Positions 1-7,305 are shown, counted from the first letter of the stretch. The stretch: 12,697 bases of DNA from Opitutia bacterium UBA5964 (GCA_002430605.1 DJBY01000022.1:9620-22316); one strand, 5' to 3'. Numbers and translations: made by a program. Notes: a model not told the origin generated them from the letters alone.

Positions 1-437
1 AAAGGTAAGTCGCCGATCTGTAAGTGGCGCGCATTGGTCTTCTCGATATTAGTGACGCGCGGGTCTTGGATGAGCTGGTTGTGCATCTGTGCGCGGCCGA
101 CATCGACACAGGTTGCGCTGATCGTGCCGCGTTGCAGGCAGCAATCAGTGAAGCCGCCAGTAGAGGCACCTACGTCGAGGTGGCGCAGCCCGGTGACATC
201 AATTTTAAATTGATCAAGAAAGCCTTCGAGTTTTTCTCCGCCTCGACTGACGAAGCGGGGGGGGGATTCGACTTCAACAGGCGCATCGGCTGGTAGACTG
301 CGGCCTGGCTTATCGAGCCGATCGGTGCCTAGCTTGACTTTGCCGGCGAGGATCAGAGCTTTGGCGCGCGAGCGAGTGTCGGCGAGTCCTTGGACGACAA
401 GTAGTTCGTCGAGGCGGATTTTCTTAACGGTGGGCAT
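1..437 (-). CDS. tlyA: TlyA-family S4-domain RNA 2'-O-methyltransferase (hemolysin A family), 3' end cut by window
   Basis: Reading back from an ATG at 437 gives 145 open codons running off the left edge. Residues 8-60 form an S4 RNA-binding domain (RLDELLVVQGLADTRSRAKA, then a GKVKLG segment). Next come the family's RFVSRGGEKL motif at about 72-81 and the FtsJ-type SAM-binding segment HLDVGASTGGFTDCLLQRGA at about 98-117. TlyA proteins are usually 240-270 residues, so roughly the last 100, including much of the methyltransferase fold, lie outside the window. Characterised members 2'-O-methylate cytidines in 16S and/or 23S rRNA; older annotations say hemolysin. The start is 34 bp after the stop of the upstream channel gene on the same strand, so co-transcription is likely. 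No clear Shine-Dalgarno is visible. A 90-residue open frame on the opposite strand (24-296) is its shadow. Family assignment is firm; methylation target is inferred. Confidence 0.93.
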   Translation of the reverse strand, partial: MPTVKKIRLDELLVVQGLADTRSRAKALILAGKVKLGTDRLDKPGRSLPADAPVEVESPPRFVSRGGEKLEGFLDQFKIDVTGLRHLDVGASTGGFTDCCLQRGTISATCVDVGRAQMHNQLIQDPRVTNIEKTNARHLQIGDLP

Positions 438-471
438 GTGAATGTGCGGGCGTGTCGTTGGCAGGACTAGC

Positions 472-1746
472 TTAGTTGTCTGGACTGATGGCTGGCTCTG
501 TTGAGGGCATTGCGACATCGCTTGAGCGAATATGTAGATCGCGTTGTGGGTAAGGGATCTCAATATTATTTTCTTTAAACGTGTCCCAAATGTTCAGCAG
601 TACCTGACTTTTCACATTGGCCACACCGTTGGTGGGATCTGAGATCCAGAAGCGTAGTTCGAGGTCGATCGAGCTATCACCGAATCCGAGCACATGGCAA
701 ACAGGTGTGGGCTCGGATAAGACGCGGTCAACCGACTGCGCAGCAGCAATGACCAGCTCAATGCATTGATGCGGGTCTGAATCATAGGACACGCCGATGG
801 GTACTTTCATGCGTACGAGGTTATTGGTAAAAGTCCAATTGATCACACGTTGTGTGATTAAATCTTCGTTCGGGATTAGATGCTCGGTGCCGTCGCGTGT
901 GATAACAGACGCATAGCGTGCACGCAGGTTATTGATCCAGCCATAGGTGCCGTCGATTTCGATTACGTCGCCAGGTTTGATGGAATTATCGATTAGCAGT
1001 AAAATGCCGCTGATAAAGTTGGAAACGACCTTTTGCAGGCCGAAACCGAGGCCTAAGCCGACGGCACCACCGAGTACGGTAAGTGCGGATAAATCGATGC
1101 CCATCGAACTGAGTGAGACGGCGGTGGCGACGGCGATGAACACGATGCGAATAATCTTGGCGATCAGTACTTTCAGCGAGGGGCTCAGGCCAGGCACTTT
1201 CTGGATTTGCGTCTCTATGATCCGTGCCACGGCGAGGCACGCCCACATGGTGAATGCAAAGGCAAGTATACCAGATAAGACACCCCAAGCGGAGACGCTC
1301 GACGTGCCGATTGTAACATGTAGATCTTGTAATGAATCAATGCCGTCATCGACCAACGAGAGGCTTAGCATCGCCGTGGCTAAATAGCACACTGCAGCGA
1401 CGGATTTCGACCAGAACGGTGCACGAATGAGGCTGGTGAGTAGGCCGATGGCCAACCATATCACGCCGAGTAAACTGAAGAAACTGAAGACGGGAGCTTC
1501 GATTGGTATTAAGATGCAAATCCCCCAAGACAGCAAGAGGGCAGCCCATAAGGCCACAAAGCATAGGTTGCTCTTGAGCCAAAGGCCCGGAGTGCTGTGT
1601 GTGATGACGACTGAGTTGGCTTTCGCACCCAATGTTTTGTTGCTGATGGCAAAGAGGGCGATGACTACGATGAGTTGCCACAGGTCATTGAGTTGGAAGG
1701 TGCCGCTCGGCACGAGGAGTACGCGCCAGTTTTCGAGTAAAGTCAT
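472..1746 (-). CDS. MscS-family mechanosensitive ion channel, about 7 TM segments
   Basis: A 424-residue membrane protein if the ATG at 1746 is used. A TTG at 1782 would add 12 residues, but AAAAAGG lies directly against that TTG with no spacing, so I prefer the ATG. Using ATG numbering, hydrophobic segments lie near 21-39, 59-82, 85-107, 115-132, 151-175, 193-216 and 219-253. The last is the glycine-rich pore helix of MscS proteins (LTVLGGAVGLGLGFGLQ), followed by KPGDVIEIDGTYGWI, the start of the cytoplasmic beta domain. The C-terminal cage domain ends in NIEIPYPQRDLHI, a typical MscS ending. The family opens under membrane tension and releases solutes during osmotic downshock in the inner membrane. 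The extra N-terminal helices make it larger than E. coli MscS (286 residues) and place it among the medium-size homologues. It probably heads a two-gene unit with tlyA. A perfect dyad (1797-1810) lies 50 bp upstream. Confidence 0.92.
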   Translation of the reverse strand: MTLLENWRVLLVPSGTFQLNDLWQLIVVIALFAISNKTLGAKANSVVITHSTPGLWLKSNLCFVALWAALLLSWGICILIPIEAPVFSFFSLLGVIWLAIGLLTSLIRAPFWSKSVAAVCYLATAMLSLSLVDDGIDSLQDLHVTIGTSSVSAWGVLSGILAFAFTMWACLAVARIIETQIQKVPGLSPSLKVLIAKIIRIVFIAVATAVSLSSMGIDLSALTVLGGAVGLGLGFGLQKVVSNFISGILLLIDNSIKPGDVIEIDGTYGWINNLRARYASVITRDGTEHLIPNEDLITQRVINWTFTNNLVRMKVPIGVSYDSDPHQCIELVIAAAQSVDRVLSEPTPVCHVLGFGDSSIDLELRFWISDPTNGVANVKSQVLLNIWDTFKENNIEIPYPQRDLHIRSSDVAMPSTEPAISPDN

Positions 1747-2173
1747 AGTGACAAGGTAAGTTGCTTGAACGAGTAGCCGCAACCTTTTTGCATGTACGAC
1801 CGAGCGGTCGAACGTGGCGGCATGATTTCGTGTGTTAGCCGTAGTTTAGCCTTTTTGTTATTACTTTTCACTCTGTTTGAGTAGTATTGTATCGGCACGG
1901 ACGTAGTCTAGGAATTGTGTAATCAACAGTGCGCGAGTTGCTAGAGTAAGTATTTAGAAGGTGGTCTTGGGTGGTCGTTGATTTTGGAGTATGGGATTCG
2001 AATTAGCTCGAATTTCCCTAGTCGACTATGTCGAATCGGGCTCAGTGGATGGCGCGACTTAGGGGCATGACTCGACTTAGCTAGTTCGTGCGCTTGGCAC
2101 CCGTTGATGGGGTGGATTGTATTTTGCACTTGGAGATCTCGCAGCAGCGCAGCAAGGTGAGCCACATCGTTTT
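1747..2173. other. Gene-free stretch between divergent mscS-like and rsmJ genes, with short repeats
   Basis: No convincing coding frame is present; the longest frames lack any family resemblance. The stretch must hold the promoters for both flanking genes, but I cannot place clear -35/-10 boxes. Visible structure includes the palindrome at 1797-1810. There are two direct copies of GGTGGTC 10 bp apart (1960-1966 and 1970-1976). A possible hairpin pairs GGGA-TTCGA (1993-2001) with TCGAA-TT-TCCC (2008-2018). Two copies of CGACTTAG lie 18 bp apart (2055-2062, 2073-2080), about 94-119 bp upstream of the rsmJ ATG. TCGAAT also recurs at 1998, 2008 and 2031. I tested the 1993-2018 segment as a tRNA T-arm on the reverse strand and its stems do not pair. 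Confidence 0.5.
1797..1810. promoter_or_regulatory. Short perfect palindrome upstream of the MscS gene, operator-like
   Basis: CGACCG-AG-CGGTCG is a perfect inverted repeat with 6-bp arms and a 2-bp centre. It lies 50 bp before the ATG (1746) of the minus-strand channel gene. Its GACCGAxCGGTC character resembles operators of some TetR-family repressors. No regulator gene is present in the window, so the operator role is an inference from shape and position only. Confidence 0.3.
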
Positions 2174-3055
2174 ATGAAACTGACTTCACTCGTATATTTG
2201 GATGCTGCGCTACAGGCGACTGCCCGGCAGTGGGCCAGTCGGTTTGAACTGCCCTGTGTCGATGGCTGTTCAGTTGCGACAGCTAAGCCAAAGGCGTTGC
2301 AGCGATTCCTGTCTGCTCAGTGCGCTGACGAAGGTGAGGCGTTTGTTTTTGTTTTAAGCAGTCATGGCTTGCTGTTACACGCAGTTGGGGCCGAGAGTCG
2401 GCTGAGTATTCGAGCTGATTTTCATGGGCCAACAGTGACCTATCGGCGCAAGCAAGGCGGCGGCAAAGGACAAATGATTGCGAAGGCGGTCGGCGTGCGC
2501 GGCGGTGTGCATCCGTGGGTATTGGATGCGACTGCGGGGCTCGGTGGTGATGCGTTTGTGCTGGCGAGTCTAGGATGCCGAATGACTTTGCTGGAGCGCG
2601 TGCCGGCAGTGCGTGCATTGCTGGAGGATGGCATGATCCAAGCGCGTCGTTTTGGTGTAGCGCAAGATGCAGGCTTAGTTGAGGTCTTGGATCGTATGAC
2701 TTTAGTCGAAGCCGACTCGTTAAATTATTTGTGCGAAATTTCAGAGGAAGCGCGGCCCGATGTGGTTTATCTCGACCCGATGTTTCCAGTGCGCACTAAG
2801 AGTGCGATGGTTAAGAAAGAGATGCGTGTCTTCCATTCTTTGGTCGGGCAAGATGCTGATGCAGACGGCTTGTTGAAAGCTGCGTTGTCGTGCGCGCGTT
2901 ATCGAGTGGTGGTGAAACGCCCACGAATTGCGCCAGCTTTAGCTGGGCCATCCCCGAGTCATGTCCTGGAGGGGAAGAGTAATCGCTATGATGTCTATAC
3001 ACTCGAAAAACTCCCCGATGGCTTGAATGCGAGTGGCGCGGCGGAAAAGTTGTAG
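2174..3055 (+). CDS. rsmJ: 16S rRNA (guanine1516-N2)-methyltransferase RsmJ
   Basis: A 293-residue protein from the ATG at 2174. A TTG at 2117 would add 19 residues, but MKLTSLVYLD aligns with the N-terminus of known RsmJ and the extension does not. AAGGTGAG ends 13 bp before the ATG. The SAM-binding motif DATAGLGGDAFVLASLGC is at about 118-135. The substrate/catalytic loop VVYLDPMFPVRTKSAMVKKE follows at about 197-216, and then FHSLVGQDADADGLL, all hallmarks of the family. In E. coli RsmJ methylates G1516 in the decoding region of 16S rRNA using S-adenosylmethionine. The protein is longer than E. coli RsmJ (250 residues), mainly in an N-terminal insertion around residues 20-70 and a short C-terminal tail. 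It appears monocistronic: the next gene on this strand starts 217 bp downstream. Confidence 0.93.
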   Translation: MKLTSLVYLDAALQATARQWASRFELPCVDGCSVATAKPKALQRFLSAQCADEGEAFVFVLSSHGLLLHAVGAESRLSIRADFHGPTVTYRRKQGGGKGQMIAKAVGVRGGVHPWVLDATAGLGGDAFVLASLGCRMTLLERVPAVRALLEDGMIQARRFGVAQDAGLVEVLDRMTLVEADSLNYLCEISEEARPDVVYLDPMFPVRTKSAMVKKEMRVFHSLVGQDADADGLLKAALSCARYRVVVKRPRIAPALAGPSPSHVLEGKSNRYDVYTLEKLPDGLNASGAAEKL

Positions 3056-3272
3056 CAGTCATTCTGATCGGCGAGCAGCCATTCTCAATGCCGCGCTCAA
3101 GTTTTGCCTGGTCGCGTTCGTTTCGTGAGAGGAGCATCAGCTTACTGATGGCCACCACCAACATTAGCCGCCGATCATTTTATCAATCTTTTCAGAATTA
3201 ATCGTATGGCCCATTGAGATTGGTTCAAATTCGTGATGGCGCTTAATTGGCGAGTTCCTATTTTTTGGTGGT

Positions 3273-4301
3273 ATGGATCCTCTTACACAATTCTGCCTCG
3301 GAGCGGCGGTTGCCGTCGCGGTTAGCTCGCGCGAACAAGCACGGTGGGCGGTGCTCATCGGTGGGGTGGCAGGGGCGGTTCCGGATTTGGATGTGCTGAT
3401 CCGTTCCGCTGCGGATCCGCTACTGAGCTTGCAATATCATCGCCATTTTTCGCATGCACTGATTACTGCGCCGATGATTGGTCTTGGTGTGGCAGCGCTG
3501 TTTAAACTGCTGTTGTTTCGATCGAAGCTTCCCTTCCGACAGTGTGCACTCTTCGCGGTGCTGGGCGCATTGACGCACGGCATGCTGGATGCGTGCACTA
3601 GTTATGGCACCATGTTGTATTGGCCGTTCAGTAATGTCCGCGAGTCCTGGGATCTCATTTCGGTGATCGACCCGATCTTTACGCTGCCGCTGGCTTTGTT
3701 GACCTTATTTGCGTCGGTATGGAGGCGTCCACGTTTTGCGCAGGCTGCACTGATCTTCTGCGCCGTGTATTTCGGGTTCTGTGGCCTCCAGCGTTCCAAG
3801 GCCACGCAGGTGGCTGAGCAACTTGCCGCACAGCGCGGCCATCAGCCTGAGCGGTATTCGATACGTCCGTCGTTTGGGAATACGATGCTGTGGCGGATGA
3901 TTTATCGCTTTGAGGGGCGCTATTACGTCGATGCCACATGGCTCCCCCTAGGCGCGGTTCCGCGGCTCTATGAAGGGCAATCAGTTGATGTATTTACAGT
4001 CGAGGATGCTGCCGAGCGTGTCACCCCTGAGTCGGTTCTGGGCCGTGACATTGAGCGCTTCCGCTTCTTTTCGCAGGGCTATGTGACTCTGCATTCCGAT
4101 GACCCTCTGATAGTGGGAGATATTCGCTATGCGATGTGGCCGGACTCGGTGGTGCCTCTGTGGGGGATTCGTATTGATCCTGCACGAGCGGATCAGCATG
4201 CCGAGATGATGTATTTTCGAGACCCAACAAAACGATCACGTGATCGATTGTGGGAGATGATTCAAGGCCGTGATGTGGCGCGTTTGAGTCGTGTAGAATG
4301 A
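3273..4301 (+). CDS. YdjM/YbcI-type membrane-bound metal-dependent hydrolase
   Basis: 342 residues from an ATG at 3273; the upstream sequence (TTGGTGGT) offers only a weak ribosome site. The N-terminus MDPLTQFCLGAA is characteristic of the family. Conserved putative metal-binding positions are PDLD (37-40), HRHFSH (56-61), HGMLD (102-106) followed by TSYGT, and DPIFTLPL (133-140). Hydrophobic segments at about 25-38, 62-80, 90-102, 128-148 and 157-171 place it in the inner membrane. From about 175 on there is a roughly 165-residue soluble C-terminal part, longer than in E. coli YdjM (about 196 residues in all), with no motif I recognise. The biochemical substrate of the family is unknown; in E. 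coli ydjM is part of the LexA regulon. I see no LexA box here. It is convergent with the CobW-like gene and has no strong terminator between. Confidence 0.85.
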   Translation: MDPLTQFCLGAAVAVAVSSREQARWAVLIGGVAGAVPDLDVLIRSAADPLLSLQYHRHFSHALITAPMIGLGVAALFKLLLFRSKLPFRQCALFAVLGALTHGMLDACTSYGTMLYWPFSNVRESWDLISVIDPIFTLPLALLTLFASVWRRPRFAQAALIFCAVYFGFCGLQRSKATQVAEQLAAQRGHQPERYSIRPSFGNTMLWRMIYRFEGRYYVDATWLPLGAVPRLYEGQSVDVFTVEDAAERVTPESVLGRDIERFRFFSQGYVTLHSDDPLIVGDIRYAMWPDSVVPLWGIRIDPARADQHAEMMYFRDPTKRSRDRLWEMIQGRDVARLSRVE

Positions 4302-4418
4302 GTTGGTTTCTTGCTATTCATTCGGAAACGATCCGTCTGCTGGGGTGACTGAAATGCTAATTGCTGCTGCCGCGATTATTTGTGGCTGGTTGCTACGCCT
4401 GTTCACTTTAACTTTTGC

Positions 4419-5153
4419 TTAGAGCTGTTGCTGGATGTCGGGGACGGGGTAGGCGCGCTGACCGCTCTCTCTGCGCTCAATGTATTTATCGGGCTTAGTG
4501 TCCTGCGGTTGCTCGTCGTCTTCGAACTCATCCTCCTCGATCGGGATGAGTTCATCAAAATAAAGTGAGAGCCGTCGGGCTTCGGGTTCGAGCACTTCGA
4601 GCGGGTTCGCGACGCGGCCTTTTTTTACCATTAGGAAGCGGGCGGGTGAGAACTGTTTGCGGTAGCCGACTTCGAAGTCTTTGACCCACTTATTGTTCAC
4701 CCCTTCGCGACGGTTGAGTAGCACGACATCTGAGAAATGAACACAGGCATCGAACCACGCTTGTGCGGCGCTGTTTTCAGAAAGGAAGGCGCAGTGAACG
4801 ACCGTGATGACTCGTGCGATCTGGCAACTGTTGTGCTCCGTCCACGTCTTGATTGCTTCAGCGGCATCCGCTGGATCGCTGTTGCCGGGGGCCAGAAAGA
4901 TGATCTTGTCAGGTGCGGCGTCGATTTGGCCGTGGATCACGGTGGCATCGCTTAGCTTCCAATCGACGATGCTGACAGTGTCGAGCGCTTCGAGTTGCTC
5001 ATCGAAGGGGCTTGCGGCTTCGCCTTCTGGGTGGAAGTAGAGCACCTGCTCTTTACCTTCGAGACCACCATCGATCAAGTCGAAGAGGACGTCGCGTCGG
5101 CCGCTGCCGGGGATGCCGTAGATAAGATAAACCAGTGGTGCTTGATCGGACAT
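4419..5153 (-). CDS. CobW/G3E-like P-loop protein with degenerate nucleotide-binding motifs
   Basis: 244 residues. The N-terminus YLIYGIPGSGRRDVLFDL (9-26) sits where CobW-type GTPases have GxxGxGKTTL, but here the essential Lys and Ser/Thr are both Arg (GIPGSGRR, 13-20). The middle, ITVVHCAFLSENSAAQAWFD (116-135), then SDVVLLNRREGV (141-152), follows the CobW pattern VVDA...ADVVLLNKxDLV. The NKxD guanine-specificity motif has become NRRE and VVDA has become VVHC. The metal-binding CxCC motif of CobW is absent. The C-terminus is strongly acidic (EEDEFEDDEQ, 206-215). G3E proteins normally handle metal insertion into cobalamin or metalloenzymes; this one may have lost GTPase activity and kept a scaffold or binding role (inference). 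It lies 66 bp downstream of aroC on the same strand. No Shine-Dalgarno is seen; the leader is a pyrimidine-rich short-period repeat. Confidence 0.65.
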   Translation of the reverse strand: MSDQAPLVYLIYGIPGSGRRDVLFDLIDGGLEGKEQVLYFHPEGEAASPFDEQLEALDTVSIVDWKLSDATVIHGQIDAAPDKIIFLAPGNSDPADAAEAIKTWTEHNSCQIARVITVVHCAFLSENSAAQAWFDACVHFSDVVLLNRREGVNNKWVKDFEVGYRKQFSPARFLMVKKGRVANPLEVLEPEARRLSLYFDELIPIEEDEFEDDEQPQDTKPDKYIERRESGQRAYPVPDIQQQL

Positions 5154-5219
5154 GGGTGGTGGAGAGCTGAAACGTGAGACCTGTAGGCTGAGGCTGGAGG
5201 GCTGAAATCTTTGGTTGTT
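5154..5219 (-). repeat. Short-period degenerate leader repeat before the CobW-like gene
   Basis: On the minus strand this 66-bp aroC-downstream spacer carries iterated variants of a CAGCCT/TTTCAGC unit, such as TTTCAGCCCTCCAGCCTCAG followed by CCTACAGG, and TTTCAGCTCTCC near the ATG. It is rich in C and T and holds no Shine-Dalgarno motif. The repeat is imperfect, so the call is tentative. Confidence 0.35.
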
Positions 5220-6320
5220 CTATTTGCCTGCGAAGTCGAAGCTCTGACACTGCGCTTGGTAACGCATCCAGTGATCGACGAGCACAAGGGCGGCCATGGA
5301 CTCGACGATCGGCACGGCGCGCGGCACGACGCAAGGGTCATGACGTCCGCGGCCCATGAGCTCGGTTTCGTTGCCGTCTTTATCGACGGTGCGTTGATTT
5401 TGAATCAGTGTGGCGGTGGGCTTGAAGGCGATGCGGAAGATGAGTTCTTCGCCGTTGCTGATCCCACCTTGGACGCCACCGGAGCGGTTGGTCTCGGTGC
5501 CGATTTTGCCGTCTTTGTTGATAAAGATGTCGTTGTGTTCGGAGCCAAGCTGCAGCGAGCCGCCGAAACCGCTGCCGATCTCGAAGCCCTTGGTGGCGGG
5601 GATGGAGAGCATGGCCTTGGCCAGATCTGCTTCGAGGCGATCAAACACGGGCACGCCGAGTCCGACTGGAAGATTGCGCACGCGGCATTCGATAATGCCG
5701 CCGACTGAGTCGCCGTCGTTACGCACGGCTTTGATGCGCTCGATCATTTTCTCAGCAGTTGCGGGGTGGGGGCAACGCACTGGGCTGGCCTCGACTTGTT
5801 CGAGTGTCGGGAATGCGTCGGAGGCCGGCATTTCGATATCATGCACGCGGGTGATGTAGGCACGCACGTCGATATCTCCAGCCAGCTTGAGGATCTTCTT
5901 GGCCACTGCGCCAGCGGCGACGCGGCCGATGGTTTCGCGTGCGGAGGAGCGTCCGCCGCCTTCATGGTTGCGGATGCCAAATTTGGTTTGATAGGTGAAG
6001 TCGGCGTGTGAAGGCCGGAATTTATCTTTCATCTCGGCGTAAGCGGAGGGGCGATGATCGCCGTTGGGCACGTAGATGCCGATTGGGGTGCCGATGGTCT
6101 GGCCTTCGAAGACGCCGGATACGATGGTCGCGGCGTCGCTCTCCTTGCGCGGCGTGGTAATGTCGCTTTGGCCAGGGCGGCGACGGTCGAGTTCGAATTG
6201 AATCTCTTCGACTGTAATCGGTAAGCGCGGTGGGCAACCGTCGATCACGACGCCGATGCCGCCGCCGTGGCTCTCGCCCCAAGTAGAAATACGAAAAAGT
6301 GTGCCGAAGGAATTACCCAT
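5220..6320 (-). CDS. aroC: Chorismate synthase
   Basis: 366 residues, a normal length for the family. It catalyses the last common step of the shikimate pathway in the cytoplasm, the FMN-dependent conversion of 5-enolpyruvylshikimate-3-phosphate to chorismate. The first signature is GESHGGGIGVVIDGCP (15-30), then DRRRPGQ (45-51), the FMN/substrate segment NHEGGGRSSARET (118-130) with GRVAAGAVAKKIL, and the third signature GRGRHDPCVVPRAVPIVE (333-350). All expected conserved residues are visible, so the enzyme should be active. The ATG at 6320 begins MGNSFGTLFRISTWGESHG, which matches the usual start. No Shine-Dalgarno is visible; the leader contains repeated CTGAC. It is 220 bp downstream of the isochorismatase-fold gene, enough for its own promoter, and 66 bp upstream of the CobW-like gene, with which it is probably co-transcribed. 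Confidence 0.98.
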   Translation of the reverse strand: MGNSFGTLFRISTWGESHGGGIGVVIDGCPPRLPITVEEIQFELDRRRPGQSDITTPRKESDAATIVSGVFEGQTIGTPIGIYVPNGDHRPSAYAEMKDKFRPSHADFTYQTKFGIRNHEGGGRSSARETIGRVAAGAVAKKILKLAGDIDVRAYITRVHDIEMPASDAFPTLEQVEASPVRCPHPATAEKMIERIKAVRNDGDSVGGIIECRVRNLPVGLGVPVFDRLEADLAKAMLSIPATKGFEIGSGFGGSLQLGSEHNDIFINKDGKIGTETNRSGGVQGGISNGEELIFRIAFKPTATLIQNQRTVDKDGNETELMGRGRHDPCVVPRAVPIVESMAALVLVDHWMRYQAQCQSFDFAGK

Positions 6321-6540
6321 GGTAGTCAGGAGTGGTCAGTGGAGAATGCAAAATTGAAAGGTGCTAGCCACCTATGACTGTGGTAGCAGGGTTAAAATGC
6401 AACGTGTGGTTGGGCGGAAGTCAATATTACGGCGTCATCGATATTTCGCTGGAATCAGCGTTGCGCTGGTGCGTATTGCGACACTGGGAATGTGCGCTAG
6501 TATGCTAGAGCAGACTCCTTCTCGAGTATGGGATGAAGGT

Positions 6541-7095
6541 TTAACTGTAGCGCTTGACGATCTGCGTGAACTCGCGGAACTGTGGATGGGCTGCGCCGCC
6601 GAGTAGGCTGTAGAAGATCGTCTCCGAGGGTAGGACGTGCGCATCCATGGAGAGGAGCTGTTTGAGCACCGGCTTGCGGTCTTCAGGGCGCCGCTCACTG
6701 ATGCAGTCAGAGAGGAGGGTGACGCCGATATCGTCACCGAGCGCTTGGACGGCGGTTTGATAAATGCAAACCGAAGTTTCGAGACCAACCAGTAGCAAGT
6801 GGTCAATTTGGTTGCTTTCGATCCAGCGGCCGATCCCGTCGGCCTCCATTGCAGAAAAGGTGCTTTTGTCGAAGACGGGCGTGTTTTCCGGTAGGATCTG
6901 TTTGAGCTCTGCAGTGGTGTTGCCGAGCTTTGCAGGGAGTTGTTCAGTGACTGCGAGCGAGCAACCGAGCAGCGAGGCGGCCTCGACCGCGAAGCTGGTG
7001 CGCTTGAGCAGGCGTTCACGATCCGGTATGGCGTTAAGGAACGGGTCCTGGAAATCAATCAAAAGGAGGCCAAGGTGTTGTGCTGGATTGGACAT
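6541..7095 (-). CDS. Isochorismatase-fold cysteine hydrolase (YcaC-like)
   Basis: 184 residues from an ATG at 7095. The cysteine-hydrolase triad is in place: Asp14 in LLLIDFQDPF, Lys77 in VFDKSTFSAM and Cys110 in GLETSVCIYQTA. The family fold is a Rossmann-like alpha/beta/alpha sandwich in small cytoplasmic hydrolases. The TEQLPAKLGNT segment (50-60) and overall size fit the YcaC/nicotinamidase-related group rather than true isochorismatases of siderophore synthesis, which are longer and often fused to a carrier domain. The substrate is therefore unknown. It lies upstream of aroC on the same strand, but no isochorismate synthase is present, so a pathway link should not be assumed. The leader immediately before the ATG is made of repeated GTTCAA/GTTCGA-like units and lacks a Shine-Dalgarno. 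Confidence 0.88.
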   Translation of the reverse strand: MSNPAQHLGLLLIDFQDPFLNAIPDRERLLKRTSFAVEAASLLGCSLAVTEQLPAKLGNTTAELKQILPENTPVFDKSTFSAMEADGIGRWIESNQIDHLLLVGLETSVCIYQTAVQALGDDIGVTLLSDCISERRPEDRKPVLKQLLSMDAHVLPSETIFYSLLGGAAHPQFREFTQIVKRYS

Positions 7096-7109
7096 GGTGG
7101 AGGTGAACC

Positions 7110-7143
7110 TCGAACATTGAACTTGCGAGGTCGAACTTTGAAT
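7110..7143. repeat. Short direct repeat upstream of the isochorismatase-fold gene
   Basis: TCGAACATTGAAC (7110-7122) and TCGAACTTTGAAT (7131-7143) are near-identical copies, 21 bp apart start to start. They lie 15-48 bp before the ATG of the minus-strand gene, with GAACC/GAGG-like fragments between. On the transcribed strand the unit reads as GTTCAATGTTCGA-type iterations. Function unknown. Confidence 0.5.
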
Positions 7144-7183
7144 GCCTCAGAGTGATTTTTTTTTAGAATTCTAGATAGCGATA

Positions 7184-7249
7184 GGAGCGTGGGCGACTCG
7201 CCCACGTTGAGCCAGGCCGATGGAAACGAGGGCGAGTCGACCTCGCTCC
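7184..7249. repeat. REP-like inverted pair, family 1
   Basis: Two 25-bp arms face each other, 7184-7208 and 7225-7249, with 22 of 25 positions matching after reverse complementing and a 16-bp spacer. Each arm is itself nearly palindromic. The left holds a perfect 9-bp-arm palindrome, CGTGGGCGA-C-TCGCCCACG (7188-7206); the right holds the equivalent with one mismatch. A T-A pair in one stem is an A-T pair in the other, which is a compensatory change. This is the architecture of bacterial REP/BIME elements. It sits in the gap between two co-directional minus-strand genes, 56 bp after the stop (7306) of the phosphoesterase in transcription order. Confidence 0.75.
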
Positions 7250-7305
7250 CGTGATCAAGCATTTTGACGGTATCGAACCATCGTATATTTAGAAGTTTAT
7301 CCCCG

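Noticed and set aside
24..296. A 90-residue plus-strand open frame at the left edge
   Set aside because: The opposite strand encodes an unmistakable TlyA S4/FtsJ protein across the whole stretch, so this frame is its shadow.
1993..2018. TTCGAAT-containing segment resembling a tRNA T arm on the reverse strand
   Set aside because: The flanking bases do not form a 5-bp T stem and no acceptor or anticodon stem can be built around it.
2811..3164. A 117-residue minus-strand frame at the 3' end of rsmJ
   Set aside because: Most of it is antisense to conserved RsmJ sequence, its composition is low in domain character and no ribosome site is present.
4354..4422. A 22-residue hydrophobic plus-strand frame (MLIAAAAIICGWLLRLFTLT and onward)
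   Set aside because: Too short to judge, without a ribosome site, and ending inside the convergent gene's stop.
6493..6512. Imperfect dyad (CTAG-TATG-CTAG with flanking TGC/GCA) between the isochorismatase-fold gene and aroC
   Set aside because: Only 7 of 8 pairs with a 4-bp loop and no T tract; it could be chance, and no promoter can be placed against it.
6361..6606. An 81-residue plus-strand frame overlapping the isochorismatase-fold gene's 3' end
   Set aside because: No family resemblance, no ribosome site, and antisense to a well-supported gene in its second half.
5220..7095. Reading aroC plus the isochorismatase-fold gene as a siderophore or isochorismate pathway
   Set aside because: The hydrolase is the small YcaC-like type without a carrier domain, the two genes are 220 bp apart and no isochorismate synthase or NRPS gene is present.
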